64,000 nt of DNA from NCBI RefSeq assembly GCF_011602485.2, contig NZ_CP050022.2, forward strand, positions 3,802,001-3,866,000, written 5' to 3'. Both the position numbers and the translations under genes were made by a program. The notes beneath the pieces are model-generated. The model searched no databases. It saw only the letters and a program-made list of their open reading frames with translations, and was not told the DNA's origin. Positions 1 through 6,762 of this stretch are shown piece after piece; within the stretch, counting starts at the first letter, position 1, and every line of letters begins with the position of its first letter. This stretch comes from Bradyrhizobium sp. 1(2017) (GTDB taxonomy: Bacteria; Pseudomonadota; Alphaproteobacteria; Rhizobiales; Xanthobacteraceae).

Positions 1-317
1 CGAATTAGTTCGTCGGTATTATTGATGTTTGAATCACAAGCGTAATAGACCGTGTAGTACCGCCTCGGATGACGCGGGATAAGGTGGGCAAGACCTGCCT
101 TTTGCGCGATATCATAATTGCCGTTGGCCATCTGCTGAACTTGGCGAACCAACGATGATTTTCCGACTCCTCGCTTTCCATAGACTGCGATCACGCCTTC
201 TCTGGCATTGAGGGCGTTCATGCAGCTTTGGATGAGGTCTGAGCGCCCTACGAAGCGCTTAGGATCGCGGATGACGCTCGATGTGAAACCGATTTCGGGG
301 TCGACGAATTCAAACAT
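1..317 (-). CDS. P-loop ATPase, N-terminal part (runs off left edge)
   Basis: The reverse strand reads from an ATG at 317 down to the window edge without a stop, about 105 residues. Near residue 45 there is a Walker A motif (GKRGVGKSS) followed by LVRQ, preceded by a GRSDLIQ segment. This arrangement is typical of AAA or STAND-type NTPases in which an N-terminal 'box' segment precedes the P-loop. The rest of the protein lies outside the window, so effector domains cannot be judged. It points away from the phage genes and may be host DNA or cargo at the element's edge. The ATG has only a weak ribosome site, so the start could be slightly different. Confidence 0.7.
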   Translation of the reverse strand, partial: MFEFVDPEIGFTSSVIRDPKRFVGRSDLIQSCMNALNAREGVIAVYGKRGVGKSSLVRQVQQMANGNYDIAQKAGLAHLIPRHPRRYYTVYYACDSNINNTDELI

Positions 318-491
318 TTTGGACACCGGCAATGAGTGATTCGCTCCAAGATGCCTCCGAACGCATAGCGTTGCAATCGCTGGTTGCCAGAAATTCCAGC
401 TGTTGTGAGCATGACTTCACTGGGCGCTGAGCAGTCTAGAGATGGTGTCGAACCGGATGTGGTCCATGACCGGTACGAGTAATAGGGGACG

Positions 492-698
492 GTGCAGAAG
501 GCGCGGCATCGACGTGACGTGGCGGCGGGCGTCCAGGCTGCGTTCGAGGACGACCGCAGCGCCTGCTGTGAGGTGCTGGCCCATTGGCACCGCACCATCG
601 AGACCGACCGTGCTTATCGCCGTGTCGGCCCAGACGGCAGCGGAGCGCCAGGGATGAGTAGCACTTGGGAAAGCGGCCCCGGCTGGAGGTCGCCATAA
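492..698 (+). CDS. doubtful short ORF or remnant
   Basis: A 68-codon frame with a plausible acidic and His/Cys-rich stretch (FEDDRSACCEVLAHWHR). Its end runs into the first structured repeat (from 673), and no good ribosome site precedes it. It may be a gene remnant and is listed only because the surrounding 800 bases otherwise hold no gene. Confidence 0.2.
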   Translation: MQKARHRRDVAAGVQAAFEDDRSACCEVLAHWHRTIETDRAYRRVGPDGSGAPGMSSTWESGPGWRSP

Positions 699-1067
699 CG
701 AGGGCCGAGGCCGCCCCACCAGCTCCCGCAAGGTAGAGCCAGCGACCAGAGAACCCTCCGCAGGGTCTGCCGTTCCTACCGTGGCGGAATGCAGCAAGGA
801 GCAGGCAAAGGAGGCGGCCCCGACGACGGATTGTGCGATCCGGAGTAGGCCCAAGGCCGCCCCACCAGCTCTCGCTTTGGGTCAAGAGCCAGCGACCATA
901 GAACCCACTGCACGCGGCAGTCGTTCCTACGGCTGGACACCGGAAGCAGGAGCGCTTGAGAAAGCGGCCCCGGCTTGGAGTTGAACGGCGGGGACGCCGA
1001 GGCCGCCGCCAACCCAACGCAGGTGGGTCGGCAACCTCAGAACCGCCGCACGGGTCTGCCGTTCCTA
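673..1067. repeat. three tandem imperfect ~110-nt repeats with conserved hairpins
   Basis: Three units start at 673, 814 and 964 and end with the shared heptamer GTTCCTA at 772-778, 923-929 and 1061-1067. The spacing is about 141 and 150 bases. Each unit has three hairpins in the same order. The first is an outer GCGGCC/GGCCGC stem: 673-683 with 704-714, 813-819 with 855-861, and 964-974 with 996-1006. The second is a middle stem whose sequence changes but still pairs: GCTC/GAGC in units 1 and 2, ACCCA/TGGGT in unit 3. The third lies just before the shared end: ACCCT/AGGGT at 753-766 and ACTGC/GCAGT in unit 2. Pairing that survives sequence change points to structured RNA or a structured DNA site. 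The array ends 45 bases before the small terminase gene, so a packaging-site or packaging-RNA role is possible but unproven. Confidence 0.6.
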
Positions 1068-1111
1068 TGACCAGCGAGCGGCAATCATGCTGACATTGAT
1101 TGAGAGGAACC

Positions 1112-1594
1112 GTGGCACCGTTTAAGCAGACCACATTGCCAGCGCACTACAGGGGCGACCAGACCTTCGGGAGGCCGAGTGAGTATCGGCCTGAATACTG
1201 CCAGCTCGTGATCGAGAAGATGCGGGAGGGGATCAGCCTTGGGGCATTCGCCGGGGTGATCGGGGTCAGCCGGGACACGGTGTATCGATGGGTGAGGGAA
1301 CACACCGACTTCTCTGACGCGGTGTCTCGCGCGCGGGCTGGCCAGCAGCTGGCCTGGGAGCTGAAGCTGCTGCGGTCGCGCAAGGGCGCGGAGACGAGCG
1401 CGAGTATCTTTGCGCTGAAGAACATCGCCCCCGACCAGTGGCGTGACGTGCGGTCGGTCGATCACCAGCACAGCATGAAGGTCGAAACCCTCACCGATGC
1501 GCAGCTCTACGCCATCGCCAGCCAGAAAGCGGGGGCGAATGGCACTGTGATCGAGGGAGAGTGGGCTCGAACTGACCTCGATCCGCAACGGTGA
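1112..1594 (+). CDS. terS: phage terminase small subunit-like protein
   Basis: A 160-residue protein. Residues 20-65 read GRPSEYRPEYC followed by a helix-turn-helix (about 44-63, containing GVSRDTVYRW), then a helical segment with KLLRSRKGAETSAS. This layout is typical of small terminase subunits that bind the phage packaging site and hand DNA to the large subunit. GTG at 1112 is preferred because GAGAGGAA lies 5-6 bases upstream; a TTG at 1100 is the longer alternative. The large subunit gene is 4.6 kb downstream and broken, so packaging should not work. The structured repeats end 45 bases upstream and could be its target. Confidence 0.75.
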   Translation: MAPFKQTTLPAHYRGDQTFGRPSEYRPEYCQLVIEKMREGISLGAFAGVIGVSRDTVYRWVREHTDFSDAVSRARAGQQLAWELKLLRSRKGAETSASIFALKNIAPDQWRDVRSVDHQHSMKVETLTDAQLYAIASQKAGANGTVIEGEWARTDLDPQR

Positions 1595-1870
1595 AACGCA
1601 CGTTTCAGTGTTGCACCGTACTGAGAACGATGCTTGCCCTGGCGCACGACGCATGTGATCGCATCGCAATAGCGTAGACACTATCAATGGGGTAGGGGCG
1701 TGCCCCGGCCTAGGGGCTCCGGGGGAGGGAAAAATCGAGCCGGATAAGCATGCTTATTTGGACACCCCCCACCACATCACCCGCAACTCCAGAAATCCCC
1801 GCCCGCATCGGGGCCCCACCTTCGCCATGGTTACGACGTAACCAGTTCCAACGTAACCAGCGTAACCACC

Positions 1871-2137
1871 ATGGACATCGCGACAGTCCACCTGATCGCC
1901 CGCCTTCGACGCCTGTTCAGCCGCCAGCCAGATGTGCTGACCGCCTGCGCGGAGTTGGAGCGGCTCCATCGTGTGGTTGCTGATCTGGAACGGCCGGGCA
2001 GGATGCTTGCCCCGGATGCTGCGTGCGCTGGTGCCGGGTCGGCATCCACCAGCGCGACAAACCCCAAGCGGGACCGGGCCGCCTATATGCGGGGCTACCG
2101 GAAACGGAAGGGGCGGGAAGACGCGCCCGGTTCCTAA
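1871..2137 (+). CDS. small basic phage protein
   Basis: An 88-residue protein of unknown function. The N-terminal half is helical (IARLRRLF, ELERLHRVVADLER). The C-terminus carries NPKRDRAAYMRGYRKRKGR, a basic tail seen in many short proteins near phage packaging genes. It probably binds nucleic acid, by inference from charge alone. No strong ribosome site precedes the ATG. Confidence 0.5.
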   Translation: MDIATVHLIARLRRLFSRQPDVLTACAELERLHRVVADLERPGRMLAPDAACAGAGSASTSATNPKRDRAAYMRGYRKRKGREDAPGS

Positions 2138-2271
2138 GTAACAAAGTGGACAGTCCCTGCGACTAAACAGTGGCATTCGACGGCGATTTGGTCCGTGGCA
2201 GGAACGCATGCGCTCGACCAAGCTTGGTGTTGCGCTTCGGGCAAAATCTCGGAGCGCTTTGCAGTACTTCG

Positions 2272-2308
2272 CGGCTCCCGCTGCCCCCTCAGCTGGAGCC
2301 GTTTTTTT
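2272..2308 (+). terminator. rho-independent terminator
   Basis: A CGGCTCC/GGAGCCG stem closes a loop that itself contains CTG/CAG, followed directly by seven T. It lies between the small basic protein gene and the 2331 gene and would stop transcription from the terminase side. Confidence 0.8.
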
Positions 2309-2330
2309 ATCCTCGGTTTCTCCAGTCAGT

Positions 2331-2519
2331 ATGCTCATCCAGATCACCGCCCCGCACTTCGTCGCCGCCTACGTCGTCGAGGATGGCAAGATCACCGAAG
2401 CCGCACCGATCCTGAAATGGGCGCTCGGCAAATCCGACAACGAGATGCGCGGCTACTGCGCACGCAAGAGTTGGCGCGCCTGCGTCGTCCCTCCACACCC
2501 ATCCCCCAAGAATCTTTAA
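2331..2519 (+). CDS. conserved small phage protein
   Basis: A 62-residue protein starting MLIQITAPHFVAAYVVEDGK and followed by APILKWALGK, then CARKSWR. This pattern (a short beta strand segment, then 'AAPIL', then a C-terminal basic CxRKxWR motif) is shared by many short phage early proteins whose function is unknown. The start at 2331 fits the family; an in-frame upstream extension to 2208 runs through the terminator and is unlikely. Confidence 0.65.
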   Translation: MLIQITAPHFVAAYVVEDGKITEAAPILKWALGKSDNEMRGYCARKSWRACVVPPHPSPKNL

Positions 2520-2585
2520 TTCGTACCCTTTTCGACAGGGGCGTTTTGTGCGTACAAATGCGCAAGCCCCGACTTGCCGCCTAAG

Positions 2586-2602
2586 GCCGCCCCAAGGGCG
2601 GC
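2586..2602. terminator. GC hairpin without T-run
   Basis: Perfect GCCGCCC/GGGCGGC stem with a 3-base loop between two small phage genes. It lacks a T-run, so it may slow transcription or be only a spacer. Confidence 0.35.
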
Positions 2603-2684
2603 ATCATCGAGGCCTCGCCGGGTCGCGCGCGCAAGCCCCCCAGCCCCAGCGGCGCGGCCCGGCAACAATCATCGAGGACAGGCG

Positions 2685-2936
2685 ATGATCGATCTGGACC
2701 ACGAGATCAACCGCGATGTGCTCGTCGAGCGCATCGACGCTCTCCAGGACGCGCTGCAGTCCATCGTGCAGTGGTCCGAAGCCTATCCGCTCGATGTTTT
2801 CCCCGAACCCGATCTGAAGAAGGCACGCCAGCTGCTGGAAGCAGGCGGCGTCAGCCTCGACAGCGTGAGCGCGCACTGCATGCGCCACGTCATCACGTCG
2901 GTCGGCGAGATCGCGAGGAGGGCGCTCGATGAGTGA
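2685..2936 (+). CDS. small acidic phage protein
   Basis: An 83-residue, mostly helical protein (MIDLDHEINRDVLVERIDAL, then LKKARQLLEAGGV). The ATG at 2685 has GAGGACAGG just upstream, and a longer in-frame start at 2574 is rejected because its extra residues are low-complexity. It overlaps the next gene by 8 bases, which shows one transcript. Function is unknown. Confidence 0.6.
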   Translation: MIDLDHEINRDVLVERIDALQDALQSIVQWSEAYPLDVFPEPDLKKARQLLEAGGVSLDSVSAHCMRHVITSVGEIARRALDE

Positions 2937-3240
2937 CAAGGCCGTCGCCGCGCTGCGCGCCCACGTTGCCCGCCTGGAGGCCCGCGTCCATGCGATGGAG
3001 ACGGTGCTGTTCAAGCTGTCGCCGTCCAAGGATGTCACGTATCTCGACAGCGTCGAGGCGGTGAAGCAGTTTCTGCGCAAGATCGACATCGATGCGATGC
3101 CGCCGCACGTCGCCACGTTCCTCCAGGAGCGGCTGCCGTCCGATTGGCGGCTGCTGTGCTCGCAGCACGGCTACCGGCAGACCTTCATGCTGCTGAAGGA
3201 TGATCTCTCGATCATCGAGGCGCGCAGGAGGCTCGCATGA
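2929..3240 (+). CDS. phage hypothetical protein with coiled-coil start
   Basis: A 103-residue protein. Residues 5-35 form a likely coiled coil (ALRAHVARLEARVHAMETVL). A globular part with LPSDWRLLCSQHGYR follows. It is coupled to its neighbours by overlaps of 8 and 4 bases. No function recognised. Confidence 0.6.
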   Translation: MSDKAVAALRAHVARLEARVHAMETVLFKLSPSKDVTYLDSVEAVKQFLRKIDIDAMPPHVATFLQERLPSDWRLLCSQHGYRQTFMLLKDDLSIIEARRRLA

Positions 3241-3356
3241 CGACGAAACTGACGCGTGAGCAGTGCATCGATGTCATCCGCGACGAGCTGAAGCGCCAGC
3301 AGCGCGAGCGCAAGGTGTCGATTGTCGCCGCCGAGACGCCGACAAGTTCGAGGTGA
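3237..3356 (+). CDS. 39-residue phage peptide
   Basis: Begins with ATGA overlapping the stop of the preceding gene and encodes MTTKLTREQCIDVIRDELKR and a short Arg-rich tail. Too short for a known family. The overlap is the main reason to accept it; the end may have been lost by a frameshift because another frame stays open beyond 3356. Confidence 0.4.
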   Translation: MTTKLTREQCIDVIRDELKRQQRERKVSIVAAETPTSSR

Positions 3357-3403
3357 TGTGTGATCGACATCCACGCCATCGCCGAAGCGATTGCGGGGCG
3401 CGA

Positions 3404-3583
3404 ATGAGCGACGAGTTCGACCGCATCATCGAGACCGCGCTCGACAAGTCGTTTCACAACGGCGTCGCCACCACGGTGGCGCTGTTCGAGCATTATGCGA
3501 GCCTCGGTTACTGCCCGTTCTGCTGCTTGCGCGAGGTCAGGAAGAAATTTCTGCTGCCGCAGCCGGAAGACACGCGGCAATGA
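3404..3583 (+). CDS. small phage protein with CxxC motif
   Basis: A 59-residue protein: MSDEFDRIIETALDKSFHNG, then YCPFCCLREVRKKF. The cysteine cluster suggests metal binding or a disulfide, but there are too few ligands to call a zinc finger. An in-frame start at 3263 is possible but has no support. The gene sits in the overlapping early-gene run. Confidence 0.5.
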   Translation: MSDEFDRIIETALDKSFHNGVATTVALFEHYASLGYCPFCCLREVRKKFLLPQPEDTRQ

Positions 3584-3705
3584 TGGCGCTCATCCTCAGC
3601 ATGAAGTGGCTGCTGATGTCGTGGCTGGCTGAAACCCAGTTTTCGAAGGTGCTCTGCCTGTTCAATGCGAGCATTTTCCTGCTGATCGCAGCGGGAGGGC
3701 GCTGA
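3580..3705 (+). CDS. single-span phage membrane peptide
   Basis: A 41-residue hydrophobic protein starting by ATGA overlap with the previous stop: MMALILSMKWLLMSWLAE, then LCLFNASIFLLIAAGG. One or two short membrane segments are likely. Holin-like peptides look like this, but length and position in the early cluster do not settle it. Confidence 0.45.
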   Translation: MMALILSMKWLLMSWLAETQFSKVLCLFNASIFLLIAAGGR

Positions 3706-3708
3706 ACC

Positions 3709-4149
3709 GTGAAAGTGCTCGTCTGCGGCGGTCGCAAATTCACAAACTACGACGCTGCCGAGAAGTATCTTGACATGCTGAACTCGATCTACCGCTTCGC
3801 GCTGGTGATCCACGGCAATCAGCAGGGCGCGGACGCCTGCGCCGACCGCTGGGCGCGATCCCGGCACATCGACGTGCAGGCATTTCCTGCGGCGTGGGTC
3901 GAGCACGGCAATTCGGCCGGGCCGATCCGCAACGGCCGGATGCTGCGCGAGGGCAAGCCCGATCTGGTGGTCGCGTTTCCCGGCAATCGCGGCACGCGCG
4001 ACATGCTCAAGCAGTCACGCCGCGTGCCGAACCTGAAAATCATCAACCTGGACGAGGCAAACGTCCGGACGGAAGTGGAGAGGCAATGGCGGACGGTTAT
4101 GGACCGCTCGATCATCTCCGCTACCGGCGGGGCGTGTCCGAACCGCTGA
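3709..4149 (+). CDS. SLOG-family (DUF2493/YspA-like) protein
   Basis: A 146-residue protein beginning KVLVCGGRKF, the glycine-rich first loop of the DUF2493 branch of the SLOG superfamily. HGNQQGADACADRW (residues 35-48), GPIRNGRML (71-79) and PDLVVAFPGNRGT (84-96) complete the Rossmann-like nucleotide-binding pocket. SLOG domains bind nucleotides or nucleotide-derived signals. Phage and plasmid copies are common and mostly uncharacterised. The GTG start follows the previous stop by 3 bases, and the last ~20 residues overlap the next gene, which starts at 4086. A role in nucleotide-signal sensing or counter-defence is inference only. Confidence 0.75.
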   Translation: MKVLVCGGRKFTNYDAAEKYLDMLNSIYRFALVIHGNQQGADACADRWARSRHIDVQAFPAAWVEHGNSAGPIRNGRMLREGKPDLVVAFPGNRGTRDMLKQSRRVPNLKIINLDEANVRTEVERQWRTVMDRSIISATGGACPNR

Positions 4150-5765
4150 GCAATCTCTCGCAGGATGCCGCCGAAACCGCAGCTGCGCGCGTGCGCCGCT
4201 CCGTGAAGTCGGAAGCCCGCCGCGCCTCCGCCCTGGAGGGCGGCGCCGACGCGGCCTCGATGGCCGCCGGTCTGGTGCCGGGTGCTGGCATCGCCGACGT
4301 GCTCGGCCTACTGCCCGATTTCGGGGGCGGCTACCAGCCGTCGTTCGGCCGCAACCTCATGAGCGGCAACTACCGCGACGCGGCGCTGCAGACGTTCGGG
4401 CTCGGCGGCGACATGATGCTGGCAACGCCCCTGGCGGCGCTCGGCATGGCCGCCAAGGGCGCGCGCGAGGCGTCGAGGCTGCCTATCGCTGCCGGTGACA
4501 CGCGCGTCTCGACGCGCTTCCCGACCGCCGTGAAGGCGACGGAAGACCCGCTGCGAGAGCACCTGTCGATTGGCCTCAACGAGATGAAGGCCGACCCCGA
4601 GACCTTCGCGCACAACACCTCGATCCTGTCGCGCGCGCCGGGCTTCAGGCGGCTCGCCGAGATGGCGCCCGACGAGGCGGCCGACGCCTACATCAACCAA
4701 GCCAAGGGCAACATGCAGTTCCTGTATGAGAACTCGCCTGAGGTGATGAAGACGCGGGCGCCGCTCTGGTACGAAGGCGCCAACCGCATTTCGGATGCGC
4801 TCGCATCGCGCTGGGGCATCCCGCGCCAGAGCGCGTCGGCTGCCCTGGCTGCACTGTCGCCCCAGAAAGACTGGTTCATGAACGCGACGCTCGGCGAGCG
4901 CGTCGGCGACATCGTCATGAACAACCCGCGCGCCACCTCCGACATGGAGGCGTGGATCAGGTCGCAGCCGAAAGTCATGGCGGCCGACAATGCGGAGGAG
5001 ATGCTGCGCCGGATCAGCGGCCAGCGGCTCGACCAGTTGAACCCAAAGGACGCTGCGCTGTTCGTCCGCGCCTTCGACGAGGCACACAACACGCGCAACT
5101 ACCGCTCGATCCTCCCCGAAGGCGATTTCGGTGACTGGTTCACCACGCAGAGCGGCGACCCCAGCAAGGTCGCGTGGGGCACGTTCGGCGACATCGGCAA
5201 GGCGGTGAGCGCGATCCAGTCCGGCGGCGACATGGATACGATTTCGCGGCTGCTCGGCGAGAAGCACAAGGTGCGCTCGTTCTACAACAACATCGAGGTG
5301 CCCAACGACCCGCGCTTCGGCGACGTGACAGCGGACACCCATCAGGTCGCCGCCGCCCAGCTACGGCCACTGTCCGGCGCATCGGAGGCGGTGATCCAGC
5401 ATCTCGCGTCAGGTGGCCCGGCGGGCTCGGTGAACTCGCGCTCCAGCGCGATCACGGGCGTGAAGGGCACTTACGGACTCGTGAACGACGCCACGCGTCA
5501 GTTCGCCGAGGATGCAGGTCTGCTCGGCCGGGCCGGTCAGTCGGCGACGTGGGAGCCGGTGCGCGAACTCTTCCCTGCGAAGTGGAAAACGGCTAAAAAC
5601 AATGCAGCTGTTGACGACATCTGGGGGGCCTATGACCGTGGTGAAATTCCCATCGAACAAGCCCGAAAAGCGATCTTCGATCTTGCTGGCGGAATTGGAA
5701 CGCCTGAGTGGGCACGAAGCGGCATTGGCGCAAGTTCTCCATATCAAGGATCGACTTACCGGTAG
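4086..5765 (+). CDS. large phage protein of unknown function
   Basis: A 559-residue protein. ATG at 4086 follows GGAGAGGC, and this start overlaps the SLOG gene end by 64 bases. The N-terminal ~100 residues are Ala/Gly-rich and could contain a membrane-active segment (SMAAGLVPGAGIADVLGLL). The rest is globular, with helices around IPRQSASAALAALSPQKDW and a conserved-looking stretch near residues 398-425 (VRSFYNNIEVP, then DVTADTHQVAAAQL). I have seen similar SFYNNI...DTHxVAAA stretches in large phage proteins of unknown role, but cannot assign an activity. It may be an ejected or internal protein. No frameshift is seen. Confidence 0.6.
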   Translation: MADGYGPLDHLRYRRGVSEPLSNLSQDAAETAAARVRRSVKSEARRASALEGGADAASMAAGLVPGAGIADVLGLLPDFGGGYQPSFGRNLMSGNYRDAALQTFGLGGDMMLATPLAALGMAAKGAREASRLPIAAGDTRVSTRFPTAVKATEDPLREHLSIGLNEMKADPETFAHNTSILSRAPGFRRLAEMAPDEAADAYINQAKGNMQFLYENSPEVMKTRAPLWYEGANRISDALASRWGIPRQSASAALAALSPQKDWFMNATLGERVGDIVMNNPRATSDMEAWIRSQPKVMAADNAEEMLRRISGQRLDQLNPKDAALFVRAFDEAHNTRNYRSILPEGDFGDWFTTQSGDPSKVAWGTFGDIGKAVSAIQSGGDMDTISRLLGEKHKVRSFYNNIEVPNDPRFGDVTADTHQVAAAQLRPLSGASEAVIQHLASGGPAGSVNSRSSAITGVKGTYGLVNDATRQFAEDAGLLGRAGQSATWEPVRELFPAKWKTAKNNAAVDDIWGAYDRGEIPIEQARKAIFDLAGGIGTPEWARSGIGASSPYQGSTYR

Positions 5766-5892
5766 GCTCGCCAAAGAGTTCATCCAGATCAACTGGTGGG
5801 GCGAGGAGCCTGAGGTGATCGAATGCGAGGAGCAGCACATCATCGATCTGCTCAACGAGTACGACGCCGCTCGCGCAAGCGAGGCGCAGTAA
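5632..5892 (+). CDS. small phage protein
   Basis: An 86-residue acidic protein (RSSILLAELERLSGHEAALA, then INWWGEEPEVIECEE) overlapping the end of the large gene in another frame. ATG at 5632 follows a GGGGGG stretch. No function recognised. Confidence 0.5.
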   Translation: MTVVKFPSNKPEKRSSILLAELERLSGHEAALAQVLHIKDRLTGRLAKEFIQINWWGEEPEVIECEEQHIIDLLNEYDAARASEAQ

Positions 5893-6041
5893 CTGCGCAA
5901 CCTCAGCGAAACGCCGCTTGGTTTCTACGATTGTCAAGCAGGCTATCGCATTAAGCACGATACGCACTGCCGCAGCGGTTTTTGTTGCGGCCCTGATCAA
6001 AGTAGCGTGTGATGGTTTCCCTTCGGTGTGGGGAAGCTGCA

Positions 6042-6296
6042 ATGTCAAAAGAAGAAGGACGGCACCACTACGCTCTGACTTCGGTCCTCGATGCATTCAC
6101 CGACACGACGGGGGTGTCGGCCAAGCGGCTGGACAAGAAGCTCGGCCTTCCGAATTTCGTATCGCACGTCCACGACGGTGACGTGACCAGCAAGGAAATC
6201 AAGGCGGCCTTCAAGTTCATGGGCCGCTACTTCAGCAATGATCTCGGCGGAAGACGCCGCAGGGGAAATCCTGCGGCGAAAGCTGCTCCGCGCTAG
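6042..6296 (+). CDS. small phage protein before the large terminase
   Basis: An 84-residue protein (MSKEEGRHHYALTSVLDAF, then KRLDKKLGLPNFVSHVHDG) with a basic C-terminus. The ATG at 6042 has GGGGAAG upstream; an in-frame GTG at 6009 is the alternative. It overlaps the start of the large terminase fragment by 59 bases. The helix-turn-helix-like middle (TGVSAKRLDKKLGLPNFV) suggests DNA binding, with low certainty. Confidence 0.5.
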   Translation: MSKEEGRHHYALTSVLDAFTDTTGVSAKRLDKKLGLPNFVSHVHDGDVTSKEIKAAFKFMGRYFSNDLGGRRRRGNPAAKAAPR

Positions 6297-6550
6297 TCTT
6301 GCGGAGTGGTGCATCGCGAACGGCTACACGCCCGCCCGTCACCACCGACTGCTGATCGACAAGCTGGAAGCGCTGGCGCGCGGCGACATCCCGCGCCTCG
6401 CGATCTTCATGCCGCCGGGCTCGGCCAAGTCCACCTACGCCTCGGTGCTGTTCCCGCCCTGGTGCATGGGGCAGCATCCGAAGGCGCAGTTTCTCGCCGC
6501 GTCGCACACCACCGAACTCGCTGAGCGCTGGGGCCGCCGCGTCCGCAAGG
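6238..6550 (+). pseudogene. terL: terminase large subunit, N-terminal fragment
   Basis: The first ~104 codons are a clear large-terminase start: ASLAEWCIANGYTPARHHRL, then the ATPase Walker A PPGSAKST (residues 59-66), then FLAASHTTELAERWGRRVRK. After about 6550 the frame reads through the complement of a tail gene to a stop at 6708, so the remaining ~400 residues of the ATPase and nuclease are gone. The break coincides with the switch of coding strand and marks the left end of an inverted block. Confidence 0.8.
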
Positions 6551-6755
6551 CGACGCGAAACGTGCCGACACCGATGATCGTGATGTTGCCGTCGTCGGTT
6601 GACGCGCGCAGATACTGGCAGCCGAACTTGTCGCTGATCTGGAAGACGATGGAGCAGCCCGTGAGATCCACCGGGTTATCGTCGAGGTCGATGATCTCGC
6701 CGAGATAGATGAAGCTTTCGCGATTTGTGCGCGGAGGAAAGGCGATGTGATACAT
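6550..6755 (-). pseudogene. phage tail protein, 3'-truncated
   Basis: Reading from an ATG at 6755, about 68 residues are protein-like: YHIAFPPRTNRESFIYLGE, then IDLDDNPVDLTGCSIVFQI, then GTFRVALR. Domains that pair 'DLTGCSIVFQI' with a following beta sandwich occur in small phage tail or baseplate-like proteins. Beyond ~6550 the frame continues as the complement of the large terminase, so the C-terminus is lost at the inversion junction. Confidence 0.6.
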
Positions 6756-6762
6756 GACGCCC

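Noticed and set aside
436..1134. Long reverse-strand reading frame across the structured repeats
   Set aside because: It has a Gly/Arg-rich translation that repeats only because the DNA repeats. The structure-conserving changes and spacer variation fit RNA or DNA elements better than a protein.
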